DNA of 21,261 nucleotides from an uncultured Bacilli bacterium (GCA_944351345.1 CALVPO010000007.1:1-21261); one strand, 5' to 3'; counted from the first letter of the stretch, positions 9,347 to 17,315 are shown. Made by a program: numbers and translations. Notes: generated from the letters alone by a model not told the origin.

Positions 9347-9547
9347 ATCGTTGCAAATAGGTAAATTTAAATAATAAAAAATAACGACGGCTCTTTTAAA
9401 ACTACTAGTCCTTTATCTGATACCATAAGTAACGATTTAAAAAAAAGAGGAATGAAATTTGTAGGTTCAATTACTATATATTCATATCTCCAAGCTATAG
9501 GAATAATTAATGATCATGAATTAAATTGCTTTAAATATAATATTTAA
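9343..9547 (+). pseudogene. tag: DNA-3-methyladenine glycosylase I (Tag), internally deleted remnant
   Basis: Tag removes 3-methyladenine from alkylated DNA and is normally about 185-190 aa. Here a good RBS (AAGGAG, 9329-9334) precedes ATG 9343, which starts MNRCK-stop-VNLNN. Intact Tag proteins have the same start with Trp after the lysine, so TGG has become TAG at 9358-9360. A few codons later the sequence jumps, in another frame (open from 9371), to the Tag C-terminus: LKKRGMKFVG, then IYSYLQAIGIINDH and a final Cys-containing tail, ending at TAA 9545-9547. Roughly 115-120 middle codons, including the catalytic region, are missing. The family identity of the C-terminal fragment is clear, and the gene cannot make an active enzyme. 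Confidence 0.88.
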
Positions 9548-9560
9548 TACAAAATAAGAA

Positions 9561-9577
9561 AATATATGCTAAAATAT
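9561..9577 (+). promoter_or_regulatory. Candidate extended -10 promoter for the zinc-ribbon gene
   Basis: AATATATGCTAAAATAT contains an extended -10 (TG at 9567-9568, one base, then TAAAAT at 9570-9575) and is a 16/17 match to the sequence at 8945-8961. A well-placed -35 is lacking. Transcription would start near 9582, giving a short leader before the RBS GAGAGG at 9605-9610. Confidence 0.4.
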
Positions 9578-9615
9578 AACTAAGGAGTGACATTATATTA
9601 AGAAAGAGAGGAAAA

Positions 9616-10065
9616 ATGCAAAAATTTATTTATAAATTATATAAGTTTATGTATGGAAGATATGGTATAGATGAATTATATAAAGCTGGACTAGTATTAT
9701 GTATTATTTTATCTATCATAAATATTTTTATAAATACAAGAATTTTAACCCTAATAGAACTTTTACTAATAGTAATAATTATATATAGAACCTTATCTAA
9801 AAATATAACTAAAAGACGACACGAAAATAATATATACTTAAAACAAAAAAGAAAAATAAAAAATAAAATTATATTAATAAAAAGAAAATGGCAAGATCGC
9901 AATACTCATATTTATAAAAAATGCCCAAAGTGTAAAAAAGTATTGAGACTTCCCTTAAAAAAAGGAAAACACACATGTAAATGTCCTATTTGTAACAATA
10001 AATTTGAAGTAAAATGTAGAAGGGGCGAGAAAATAGAGGTAGAAGTTATAAAAAGAAAAAAATAA
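9616..10065 (+). CDS. Membrane protein with C-terminal zinc ribbon
   Basis: A 149-aa protein of a type common in low-GC Firmicutes but without a known job. Residues about 24-60 form one long or two closely spaced hydrophobic helices (CIILSIINIFI, then LLLIVIIIY). A very basic linker rich in Lys and Arg follows, then a four-cysteine zinc ribbon: CPKC near residues 103-106 and CKCPIC near residues 120-125, with a further Cys near 134. The layout suggests a membrane anchor with a cytoplasmic zinc ribbon that could bind nucleic acid or protein. The RBS GAGAGG lies 5 bases before ATG 9616. It seems to be monocistronic, between the tag remnant and a gene-poor gap. Confidence 0.75.
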   Translation: MQKFIYKLYKFMYGRYGIDELYKAGLVLCIILSIINIFINTRILTLIELLLIVIIIYRTLSKNITKRRHENNIYLKQKRKIKNKIILIKRKWQDRNTHIYKKCPKCKKVLRLPLKKGKHTCKCPICNNKFEVKCRRGEKIEVEVIKRKK

Positions 10066-10225
10066 AATAACTATCAAGAGTCTTTAAGAGTGTCATAATT
10101 AAGCTAAAGTACAATATGCTTAAGTTAATATTATTATACTTTATTTGGAATTTAGATTTTCACATTCAAGAAAAAATAGCTATGCTATTGCATGAAAATA
10201 AATCTCAAATATGGTTATAATGTTA
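10066..10225. other. Intergenic stretch, no gene seen
   Basis: This is the first part of the 475-bp gap before the P-type ATPase. It holds only a 34-codon + strand frame from ATG 10116 without an RBS, and the weak minus-strand stem-loop at 10171-10189 listed separately. No RNA gene is recognised. Confidence 0.4.
10171..10189 (-). terminator. Weak stem-loop terminator on the minus strand
   Basis: On the minus strand AATAGC-ATA-GCTATT (10189 down to 10175) forms a 6-bp stem with a 3-base loop, and a T run follows (A run at 10171-10176 on the + strand). It lies about 40 bases beyond the stop of the minus-strand frame at 10226-10438, as expected for that gene's terminator. The stem has only two G-C pairs. 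Confidence 0.35.
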
Positions 10226-10438
10226 TTAGCAAAGATTCATATTTTTTAGAGCCGTAAGTAGTAAGTAATTTACAAACGTTTCAATTTCTAAACTATGTTC
10301 TTTGCAAAATCTGTTTAAGTTAAGTGTTGAATATTTAGAATGTGTTTTTTTCAAACAAACTACTGTGAATTTGGTATTATTGTATTTTACAATGATATCA
10401 ATTTTAATGTATGTAAATTTAACTAAAAAATAAAAAAA
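10226..10438 (-). pseudogene. Start-less minus-strand ORF, possible gene remnant
   Basis: A 70-codon open frame between stops at 10439-10441 and 10226-10228 reads, in its later half, KKTHSKYSTLNLNRFC followed by KEHSLEIETFVNYLL, which looks like ordinary protein with a helical end. There is no ATG or GTG, only one late TTG, and no RBS, so any original start has been lost. It is the only substantial minus-strand frame in the window that does not lie beneath a + strand gene, and it has a matching downstream stem-loop. No family is recognised, and a chance frame remains possible. Confidence 0.3.
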
Positions 10439-10480
10439 TTATCAAATTGCTCCTAGACTAAAGACTTTTTGATAGAAATT

Positions 10481-10532
10481 TGGTACAATATTCATGTAAG
10501 TACAATAATATAAAAGAAGATTTTTATAGGGG
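10481..10532 (+). promoter_or_regulatory. Extended -10 promoter and RBS for the P-type ATPase
   Basis: TGGTACAAT at 10481-10489 matches an extended -10 (TG-n-TAnAAT); a TTGATA at 10469-10474 is too close to serve as the -35. The RBS AGGGG at 10528-10532 lies 8 bases from ATG 10541. Confidence 0.45.
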
Positions 10533-10540
10533 ATGATTAC

Positions 10541-13150
10541 ATGAATGATGCATATAAGAAAAAAATAGAAGACATTTATAAAGAATTACATACAAGTAAA
10601 AATGGTTTAGATCTAGCTACAGTAAAAAAATTACAAAAATTAAATGGCAAAAATACTTTAATAGAGAAAAACAAAAAAACCAAACTTCAAATATTTTTAA
10701 GTCAATTTAAAAATGTTATGATTATACTTTTGTTAATAGTAGGAATATTATCACTTATATATTCTATAATTAGTGAAAGCGACTTTTTAGAGCCTATAGT
10801 AATATTAGGAACTACTTTAATAAATTGCATTATGGGATTTTTACAAGAATCCAAAGCAGAAGATGCTATTGGAAAACTAAAAAAATATGAAGCTAACTAT
10901 ATTACAGTAAAACGAAGTGGAAAATACAAAGATATAGATTCCAAAAATTTAGTTGTAGGAGACTATCTTATTCTAGAAGCTGGTGACAAAATACCAGCAG
11001 ATGCTAGAGTAGTAGAAAGCTATTTTGCTAAAGTAGACGAATCGATATTAACAGGTGAAAGTCTTAGTGTTGATAAAAATGAAGAAACTATAACAGAAGA
11101 TGTTACTATATCTGAAAGAAAAAACATGATTTATTCTGGAACTGTATTAGTAGCAGGTAAAATAGAAGCAATAGTAGTAGCAATAGGTATGGATACAGAA
11201 CTAGGAAAAATAGCATCAGTAATGGACACAAAAGAAGAACCTATTACTCCATTACAAATGAAAGTTCAAAAAATTAGTAAATTTATAACTTTAGTAGCCT
11301 GTATTTTAATTTCTTTTGTATTAATTTATGGAATAATAAATGATTACGATTTTTTAAATCTCATAATGCTATGTATATCAATGATAGTTGCTAGTGTACC
11401 AGAATGCCTACCAATAGCAATAACAGCAACCTTATCTATAGGTGTTAGCCAAATGGCCAAGAAAAAATCTATAGTAAGAAATTTAGCAGCAATAGAAACA
11501 TTAGGAGCAACAGAAATTATTTGTACAGATAAAACTGGAACCCTAACAGAAAACAAAATGGCAGTAACTAAAGTATTTGAAGCAGATAAAGAAATAGAAT
11601 TAAGCCATATTAAAGAACATCAAAGATTTATAGAAATAATCAATTACTGTAATACAGCAGTATTAAATGAAAATGGAGCTTATAGTGGCGATGCTGTTGA
11701 TGTTGCCCTAAAAGAGTATTTAAAAGATAATAATATAAAAGTAAAACAAAATAAAGAAGTAATTGAATTACCTTTTGATTCAGATAGAAAAATGATGAGT
11801 TCAGTATATGAAGTAGATGGTAAAAAAATTTTATATAGTAAAGGTAGTTTAGATTCCATATTAAAAAGAAGTACTAAAATTTTAATAGACGGAGAAGTAG
11901 TTAAATTATCTAAAGAACAAATTGATGAATATAAAAAAATAGAAAATTCAATGTCTAAAGAAGCACTAAAAGTTTTAGCATTTGCCTATAAAGAGATAGA
12001 TAAAAATATAAAGGATGAACAAAATTATTTTAATGAAGAAAGTAATTTAATATTAGTTGGTTTAATAGGATTAAAGGATCCAGTTAGAAAAAATATTAAA
12101 GACTCTATTATAGCTTGTCAAAATGCTCATATAAGACCAATAATGCTAACAGGAGATAATTTACCAACTGCCACATCCATAGCTAAAGAAATTGGTATAT
12201 GCAAATCAGATGATGAATGTATAAATGCAGATGAATTAAATGGTTTAAGTGAAAAAGAATTAATAAAATATATAAATAAATATTCTGTATTTTCAAGAGT
12301 AAGTCCAGAAAATAAACTTCAAATAGTTAAAGCTTGCCAAAAGCAAGGAAAAGTAGTGGCAATGACAGGTGATGGTGTAAATGATGCTCCAGCCATAAAA
12401 TTAGCCAATGTTGGTATAGGAATGGGAAAAAGTGGCACTGATGTAACAAAAGATGTATCAGATATATTACTTTTAGATGATAGTTTTAATACCATTACAA
12501 CAGCAGTCTCAGAAGGAAGAAGAATCTACGATAATGTTATAACTAATATTCTATATAATTTATCAAGTAATTTTACTGAAATATGTATAATACTTTTTGG
12601 TATGTTAACTGGTAATACTATAATTTCAGCTATTCATGTGTTATATATTGATTTAGTTGCAGACACCATACCATCAATAACATTAGCTTTTGAAGGTGCA
12701 TCAAAAGATATAATGAACAGAAGACCAAATGGCTTGAATAGAAAAATTTTTACAAGTTACTTTAGTGCTTTCCTAATCATTTCTGTAATATTAGAAACCG
12801 CAATAAGCTTATTTGTATATTATTATTTTATAGATTTAGGACAACCTATAGCTCAAACTTTAGCTTTACTAAGTATAGTAATTAACGAATTTGTTTTTGC
12901 ATATAATTGTCGTTCTCTAAAAGAACAAATTCATAAAAGAGGTTTATTTAGCAATAAATATCTAAACATGGGAATACTACTATTAATGTTAGTTCAATTA
13001 TTAGTATTCTTCACCCCAATTGGCAAAATATTTGGCCTATCTGCAATAACACTATCTCAACTAACGTTTGTAATACTAGTAAATATTTTATCATTTATAA
13101 TAATAGAACTACTAAAACCACTAATTGTTAAAAAATTTAAAGATGAATAA
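10541..13150 (+). CDS. P-type (P2A-like) calcium-transporting ATPase
   Basis: A cation-pumping ATPase of the SERCA/PMCA-like P2A group, most likely exporting Ca2+ with ATP hydrolysis. At 869 aa it has the normal size and order: N-terminal cation-ATPase domain, membrane helices near 53-90, and the actuator domain with TGES at 171-174. Helix M4 carries PECLP (E288). The phosphorylation motif DKTGTLT has its aspartate at 330, the nucleotide domain includes SKGSLD, the hinge is TGDGVNDAP (609-617), and six C-terminal helices follow. Of the Ca-site positions known in SERCA, M5 keeps N677 and E680, while M6 reads D704-x-x-A707-D708 instead of N-x-x-T-D, and M4 has Cys in place of the usual Gly of PEGLP. 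Metal choice is therefore inferred, and Mn2+ is possible. All catalytic residues are present. Confidence 0.9.
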   Translation: MNDAYKKKIEDIYKELHTSKNGLDLATVKKLQKLNGKNTLIEKNKKTKLQIFLSQFKNVMIILLLIVGILSLIYSIISESDFLEPIVILGTTLINCIMGFLQESKAEDAIGKLKKYEANYITVKRSGKYKDIDSKNLVVGDYLILEAGDKIPADARVVESYFAKVDESILTGESLSVDKNEETITEDVTISERKNMIYSGTVLVAGKIEAIVVAIGMDTELGKIASVMDTKEEPITPLQMKVQKISKFITLVACILISFVLIYGIINDYDFLNLIMLCISMIVASVPECLPIAITATLSIGVSQMAKKKSIVRNLAAIETLGATEIICTDKTGTLTENKMAVTKVFEADKEIELSHIKEHQRFIEIINYCNTAVLNENGAYSGDAVDVALKEYLKDNNIKVKQNKEVIELPFDSDRKMMSSVYEVDGKKILYSKGSLDSILKRSTKILIDGEVVKLSKEQIDEYKKIENSMSKEALKVLAFAYKEIDKNIKDEQNYFNEESNLILVGLIGLKDPVRKNIKDSIIACQNAHIRPIMLTGDNLPTATSIAKEIGICKSDDECINADELNGLSEKELIKYINKYSVFSRVSPENKLQIVKACQKQGKVVAMTGDGVNDAPAIKLANVGIGMGKSGTDVTKDVSDILLLDDSFNTITTAVSEGRRIYDNVITNILYNLSSNFTEICIILFGMLTGNTIISAIHVLYIDLVADTIPSITLAFEGASKDIMNRRPNGLNRKIFTSYFSAFLIISVILETAISLFVYYYFIDLGQPIAQTLALLSIVINEFVFAYNCRSLKEQIHKRGLFSNKYLNMGILLLMLVQLLVFFTPIGKIFGLSAITLSQLTFVILVNILSFIIIELLKPLIVKKFKDE

Positions 13151-13250
13151 ATATAATAACAAAAAGTTAAATGAAATTAATATTTAAGTATATATTAAAA
13201 AATTCTAAAATAATTATTACATAATAAACTATATTAAGGGTGATGATTAT

Positions 13251-14351
13251 ATGTTTTCAACTTATATTCATAAAAGAATTAATATAGTTATGTTAGTAAT
13301 AATTTTTTGTTTTATATTAATAATTTTTAAAGTTTTCTATATTCAAGTGATAGATTATAATAAACTAAATAATTTAGCTAATGGATTATGGAGTAGAAAT
13401 TTACCAATTGAAGCTAATAGAGGTAATATTTCAACTAGTGATGGAAAAATAATAGCTAGTAATCTAACAACCGTAAGTGTTGTATTTATACCCAATCAAA
13501 TTAATGAAGAATTAAAACCAATAATTGCCAAAAATTTAGCAGAAATATTAAATTGTGATAAGAAAGCTATTGAGGAACATTTATACAAAAAATCATCAAT
13601 AGAAAGAGTACATCCAGAAGGAAGAAGAATAAGTTATGAACAAGCTGACAAAATAGAAAGATTAGGTTACGAAGGAGTGTATTTAGTTAAAGAATCTAAA
13701 AGAGTATATCCCCATGATTTACTACTATGTCATGTTTTAGGATATGTAGGAATAGATAATCAAGGATTATCAGGTCTAGAATTACAATATGATGAATACT
13801 TAACAGGAGCAGGAGGTTCAATACAATATTATAGTGATGCAAAAGGTAGAAAATTAGCTAAAAATGAAGATTATGTCCAACCAACAGATGGAATGAATAT
13901 AGAATTAACAGTAAATTATGATATCCAAACATCTATAGAAAGAGAACTAGATAATGCTATGACAAAATATAATGCTGATGGGGCATGGGCTATAGCAATG
14001 AATCCCAATAATGGTGAAATTTTAGGAATGGCCTCCCGACCAGGATTTGATCCAAATAATTATCAAAATTATAGCACAGAAGAAATAAATAGAAATCTAG
14101 CTATTTGGTCTAGTTATGAACCAGGTAGTACTTTCAAAATCATAACCTTAGCCTCAGCAATAGAAGAAAAAGTAGTAGACTTAGAAAAAGAATCATTTTA
14201 TGATGGCGGTTCTGTAAATGTAGATGGAGCTAGAATAAAATGTTGGAAACATGGAGGCCATGGTCAACAGACTTTCCTAGAAGTAGTCCAAAATTCTTGT
14301 AATCTTGGTGGTTACACAGGAACATTTTTGAGTTCGAAGATGCCTATATAA
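13251..14351 (+). pseudogene. Class B penicillin-binding protein (FtsI/SpoVD type), 3' truncated
   Basis: Class B PBPs are D,D-transpeptidases that cross-link septal or spore peptidoglycan outside the membrane. Residues 11-31 form the N-terminal membrane anchor, and 50-220 the dimerisation domain with the typical RGNI-x-x-x-DG-x-x-x-A and SGLELQYDEYLTG segments. The transpeptidase domain follows, with NPNNGEILGMASRPGFDPN, the active-site STFK (S293, K296) and the SxN motif SCN (349-351). Immediately after SCN similarity ends; a foreign tail of about 15 residues follows, to a TAA at 14349-14351. Family members are about 600-730 aa, so the third motif (KTG) and the rest of the catalytic domain are missing and transpeptidase activity is not expected. 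The RBS AGGGTGATG precedes ATG 13251. The break marks a recombination or deletion joint. Confidence 0.9.
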
Positions 14352-14932
14352 ATAAGAAAAGTCATTCCAATATAGAAGTCTATTCTACATTCAATTTGAT
14401 CTATAACAATGTTATTTATTCAAAAAATGAGGAGTATCCAAAATTAGAAAGGAAAGTTAAAGTGGAAAATTGTAAGCTCAAAAGTGAAGAAGGTGACATT
14501 AAAAATCTGATTTATAATAATGATACTAGTAATTATAAAGATATAACATACAATAAGAAAGTTGAGACTATTAAATTATTTGATAAATTTGATGAGTATA
14601 TTATTTCTATAGGAAAAGATGTTATAAGAAATTATTTATTAAAAACAGTTGTATATAAATTAAAAAAAAGATTTATAGAAGTTCGAATTAATCAAAATGA
14701 TTTATATATATGTTTTTTAAAAGATGTTAAACAATTTGATTTGCAAAACAAATTAAAAATAAGAAAAGGTTATGAAAATACATCTTTAAGCTATTATTTG
14801 CTAGTAGAAAATATAAAAAATTTGGAATATGCATTTGAACTAGCTAAAGAATTATATGGCTATCTTAAAACGCCACATGAATCTATTTGTGAATTATTGT
14901 TCAAAATATTTCAAATAGAATTATGGAATTAG
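14303..14932 (+). pseudogene. DUF5655-like domain fragment (first of two)
   Basis: The frame is open from 14303, directly at the PBP breakpoint, and the encoded sequence becomes protein-like at about 14330 (IFEFEDAYINKK), so this is the interior of a gene whose 5' part was lost; TTG 14396 is only the first possible start. The C-terminal half (FDEYIISIGKDVI, then YKLKKRFIEV, DLYICFLKDV and a final helix ending ELYGYL) follows the DUF5655 pattern. DUF5655 often forms the tail of restriction-like or nuclease-associated proteins such as DUF262 (GmrSD-type) or DUF91 proteins. That points to a lost defence-type gene, but the missing N-terminal part cannot be identified. No RBS is seen. It ends 10 bases past the start of the next fragment. 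Confidence 0.55.
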
Positions 14933-15210
14933 GAAATAATATTGTTTGTAATAAATTATATAGAGATTATAGATTTAAATCGAAAAGAAATTTTATTTCT
15001 ATTACTAAAAGAAATTATGGATTATATGTAAGATTATTAAAAGTAGAAGATACTCAAAATATTTTAAATTATACTTACCAAACAGGAGCTGAACCTTTAT
15101 GTATGACATATAAAATATTTAACAAAATTGATATAGAAACTATTATTCCTTATATTATAAAGAGTTACAATCTTAGCAAGTGTGTTGCAATCGATGCAAA
15201 AAACAAATAA
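14923..15210 (+). pseudogene. Second DUF5655-like domain, frameshifted from the first
   Basis: This 95-codon frame contains YRFKSKRNFISI, GLYVRLLKVED and a final helix IETIIPYIIKSY, which align element by element with the domain in the preceding frame (YKLKKRFIEV, DLYICFLKDV, LEYAFELAKELY). Its frame is open upstream to 14893, adding VQNISNRIMELGNNIV, which matches FDEYIISIGKDVI of the first copy. The two were therefore probably tandem domains of one protein, separated by a -1 frameshift near 14893-14905. No RBS precedes ATG 14923, which argues against an independent gene. As it stands it could only be made by frameshifting or re-initiation. Confidence 0.5.
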
Positions 15211-15261
15211 AATATATATGTAACATATTTTTTGAATTTAAGAAAAGATAATTTAAAATAT

Positions 15262-15290
15262 TTGACACTATATAAATATAATTATATAAT
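15262..15290 (+). promoter_or_regulatory. Perfect consensus sigma-A promoter for the synthetase-paralogue operon
   Basis: TTGACA at 15262-15267 and TATAAT at 15285-15290 are separated by exactly 17 bases. Transcription should begin near 15297, leaving a leader of about 95 nt before the GTG at 15392. No operator or riboswitch fold is recognised in the leader. A 22-codon frame (ATG 15327 to TGA 15393-15395) overlaps the GTG but has no RBS. Confidence 0.85.
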
Positions 15291-15391
15291 AATTAAAAAT
15301 TTATAGTTATTTTTTGTTTATTGTATATGATTAATATTAAAATAATTGTTAAATATAATAATATTTTATTATGGAAAAGTGAGGGATTAAA

Positions 15392-16417
15392 GTGATAAAG
15401 GAGCCTAATACATGGAAAGAACCTGAAATTCATTATATTAAAGCAATGGATGATCCTTGGTTCAAATTGTTAGTTAAATTACAAAATTTATTATCAATAG
15501 AAACAATGAAATTTTATGAAGAAAAAAATCTTGTAACAATACATTTACCAGTTACTACTGGTTCAATATCAAGTCCAATGGGAAGAGGTAGTGATTCACT
15601 GCCTGTAAAAGTTAATCTTGAAGGGATTGATACATACTTAGCTGATTCAATGCAATTTTTACTTGAGTATGGTTGTAGATTGACCGATAATGGAGTTTAT
15701 TATATTATGCCTTCATTTAGAGGAGAAAAAGCAGATTCTAGACATCTATGCCAGTTTTACCATAGTGAAGCAGAGATAATCGGAAATTTAGACGATATAA
15801 TAAACTTAGTTGAAGAATATATAAAGTATTTATCTAAAAAAATTGTTGAAAAATTAGGTACAGAATTAAAAAAAGCTATTGGTGACATTTCACATGTTGA
15901 AAATATAGCTAATTATAATGGACATTTTCCTAGAATAACATTTAATGAGGCAGAAAAAGAATTAAAGCAAATATATGGAGATGATATTAACAAGTATATT
16001 GAATATAATGATGGTTGGAGAAATATTACTAGATTAGGTGAAAAAGAAATATTGAAATTACATGAAGGATTAGTATGGATAACTAATTATGACATACTTG
16101 CAGTCCCTTTTTATCAAAAATATGATTGTAATATAAAAGGTACCACTAAAAATGCAGATTTATTAATGGGAATAGGTGAAACAGTAGGTTGTGGGGAAAG
16201 ACATTCAACCTATGATGAATTAATTAATTCATTAAAATATCATGATATAAACAAAGATGAATATGAATGGTATATTAATATGAAAAAAATAAGGCCACTT
16301 AATACATCGGGCTTTGGAATGGGGACAGAACGATTTTTTATGTGGGTATTAAAAAGTAATGACATTAGAAATATGCAAATATGTTTAAGATTTAATGGTG
16401 AGAAAACTATTTTGTAA
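15392..16417 (+). CDS. Asp/Asn-tRNA synthetase-like protein, catalytic domain only
   Basis: A class II synthetase core related to AspRS/AsnRS and to the archaeal-type asparagine synthetase that evolved from AspRS. In 341 aa it has SSPMGRGSDS (60-69), LADSMQFLLEYG (83-94), motif 2 with FRGE (109-112) followed by DSRHLCQFYHSEAEI, the late active-site segment GIGETVGCGERH (260-271) and motif 3 GFGMGTERF (307-315). Catalytic arginines R110 and R314 are present. The N-terminal OB-fold that reads the anticodon is missing, so charging of tRNA is unlikely; aspartyl-adenylate formation and transfer to ammonia or another amine is the likely chemistry. Start GTG 15392 has GAGGG (15381-15385) 6 bases upstream. 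It is the first gene of a six-gene operon behind a perfect promoter. Confidence 0.85.
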   Translation: MIKEPNTWKEPEIHYIKAMDDPWFKLLVKLQNLLSIETMKFYEEKNLVTIHLPVTTGSISSPMGRGSDSLPVKVNLEGIDTYLADSMQFLLEYGCRLTDNGVYYIMPSFRGEKADSRHLCQFYHSEAEIIGNLDDIINLVEEYIKYLSKKIVEKLGTELKKAIGDISHVENIANYNGHFPRITFNEAEKELKQIYGDDINKYIEYNDGWRNITRLGEKEILKLHEGLVWITNYDILAVPFYQKYDCNIKGTTKNADLLMGIGETVGCGERHSTYDELINSLKYHDINKDEYEWYINMKKIRPLNTSGFGMGTERFFMWVLKSNDIRNMQICLRFNGEKTIL

Positions 16418-16480
16418 TTTTTTTAACTAATTATTATTTATTAAACAAAATAGTATAAATATAAAAATAATGGAGATGAA

Positions 16481-17311
16481 ATGATGAAAAAATATACTAA
16501 AGAACAAATAAAAAAATTAAGTTATACTGATTTTATTTCATTAATAAAAGAAGAAAATAGACCATCAGGCGGTAAAAAAACAATCAGAGAAATAGCCATT
16601 AATAGTTTTATAAATGAAAATTCCAATGTGTTAGAAATTGGTTGTACTAATGGTTTTTCTTCACTAGAAATAAACAAAATAACAAAATGTAATGTTATTG
16701 GTATTGATATAAATAAGTATTCTATTGAGAATGCTAATGAAAAAATTAAACTTAATTGTTTAGATGAAAACAAAATTAAATTTGAATATGGTAATGCTGA
16801 GGATTTATCTAGGTTTGAAGATAATACATTTGATTTAATAATATGTGGAAATGCTATTTCTTTTATAAATGACAAAGGTAAGGCTTTTAATGAATTGATT
16901 AGAGTTTTAAAACCTAATGGTTTTATATCAGTTGTACCAATTTGGTATAAAGAAAATCCTAATATGAATATCATCAATAAAGTAAATGAGGAATTAGGTT
17001 TTAAAATTAAATGTTATTATGAAAAGGATTGGATGAACTTTTATGATAAAAATTTAGAACTGTATTATAAAAAAGATTATCATTTTATTTATTGTACTAA
17101 AGATCAAATAAAGGAATATGTAAATACAATGATTGAATCAAAAGAACATTTAAAAATTTACAATACTGAAGAAATAAATGTGATAAAAGAAAGATGGAAC
17201 AATACTGTTTCAGTATTTAATGATAATTTATCTATGACTAATTATTCTATTATTTTACTTCGAAAGAATATGTGTGAAGAAGAAATGGAAATTTTTTTGA
17301 CAGAGGAGTAA
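16481..17311 (+). CDS. SAM-dependent class I methyltransferase
   Basis: A 276-aa Rossmann-fold methyltransferase. Motif I is VLEIGCTNGFSS (50-61), the acidic residue binding the SAM ribose is in VIGIDIN (D76), followed by YGNAEDL (103-109), FDLIICGNAISFI (117-129) and RVLKPNGFISVVP (141-153), the usual order of the family. A C-terminal 110-residue extension is rich in Tyr, Lys and Asn and probably forms the substrate pocket. The substrate cannot be told from sequence; a small molecule is more likely than DNA, since no target-recognition region is present. ATG 16481 is followed directly by a second ATG at 16484, and GGAG at 16472-16475 would serve either. It lies 63 bases after the synthetase-like gene and 4 bases before the next. 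Confidence 0.85.
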   Translation: MMKKYTKEQIKKLSYTDFISLIKEENRPSGGKKTIREIAINSFINENSNVLEIGCTNGFSSLEINKITKCNVIGIDINKYSIENANEKIKLNCLDENKIKFEYGNAEDLSRFEDNTFDLIICGNAISFINDKGKAFNELIRVLKPNGFISVVPIWYKENPNMNIINKVNEELGFKIKCYYEKDWMNFYDKNLELYYKKDYHFIYCTKDQIKEYVNTMIESKEHLKIYNTEEINVIKERWNNTVSVFNDNLSMTNYSIILLRKNMCEEEMEIFLTEE

Positions 17312-17315
17312 TAGT

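Noticed and set aside
10116..10220. 34-codon + strand frame with a faint resemblance to an IS30 helix-turn-helix start
   Set aside because: There is no RBS, it is very short, and the resemblance is too weak to call a transposase remnant; no inverted repeats were seen.
13175..13206. AT-only inverted repeat after the P-type ATPase
   Set aside because: The stem has no G-C pair and the sequence around it is uniformly AT-rich, so it cannot be separated from chance.
14309..14326. YTGT in the PBP tail as a possible KTG motif
   Set aside because: It follows the SxN motif by only a few residues, lacks the lysine, and the sequence around it is not PBP-like; it is joint sequence.
16522..16977. 151-codon minus-strand open frame
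   Set aside because: It is antisense to the methyltransferase, whose motifs are clear in the + frame.
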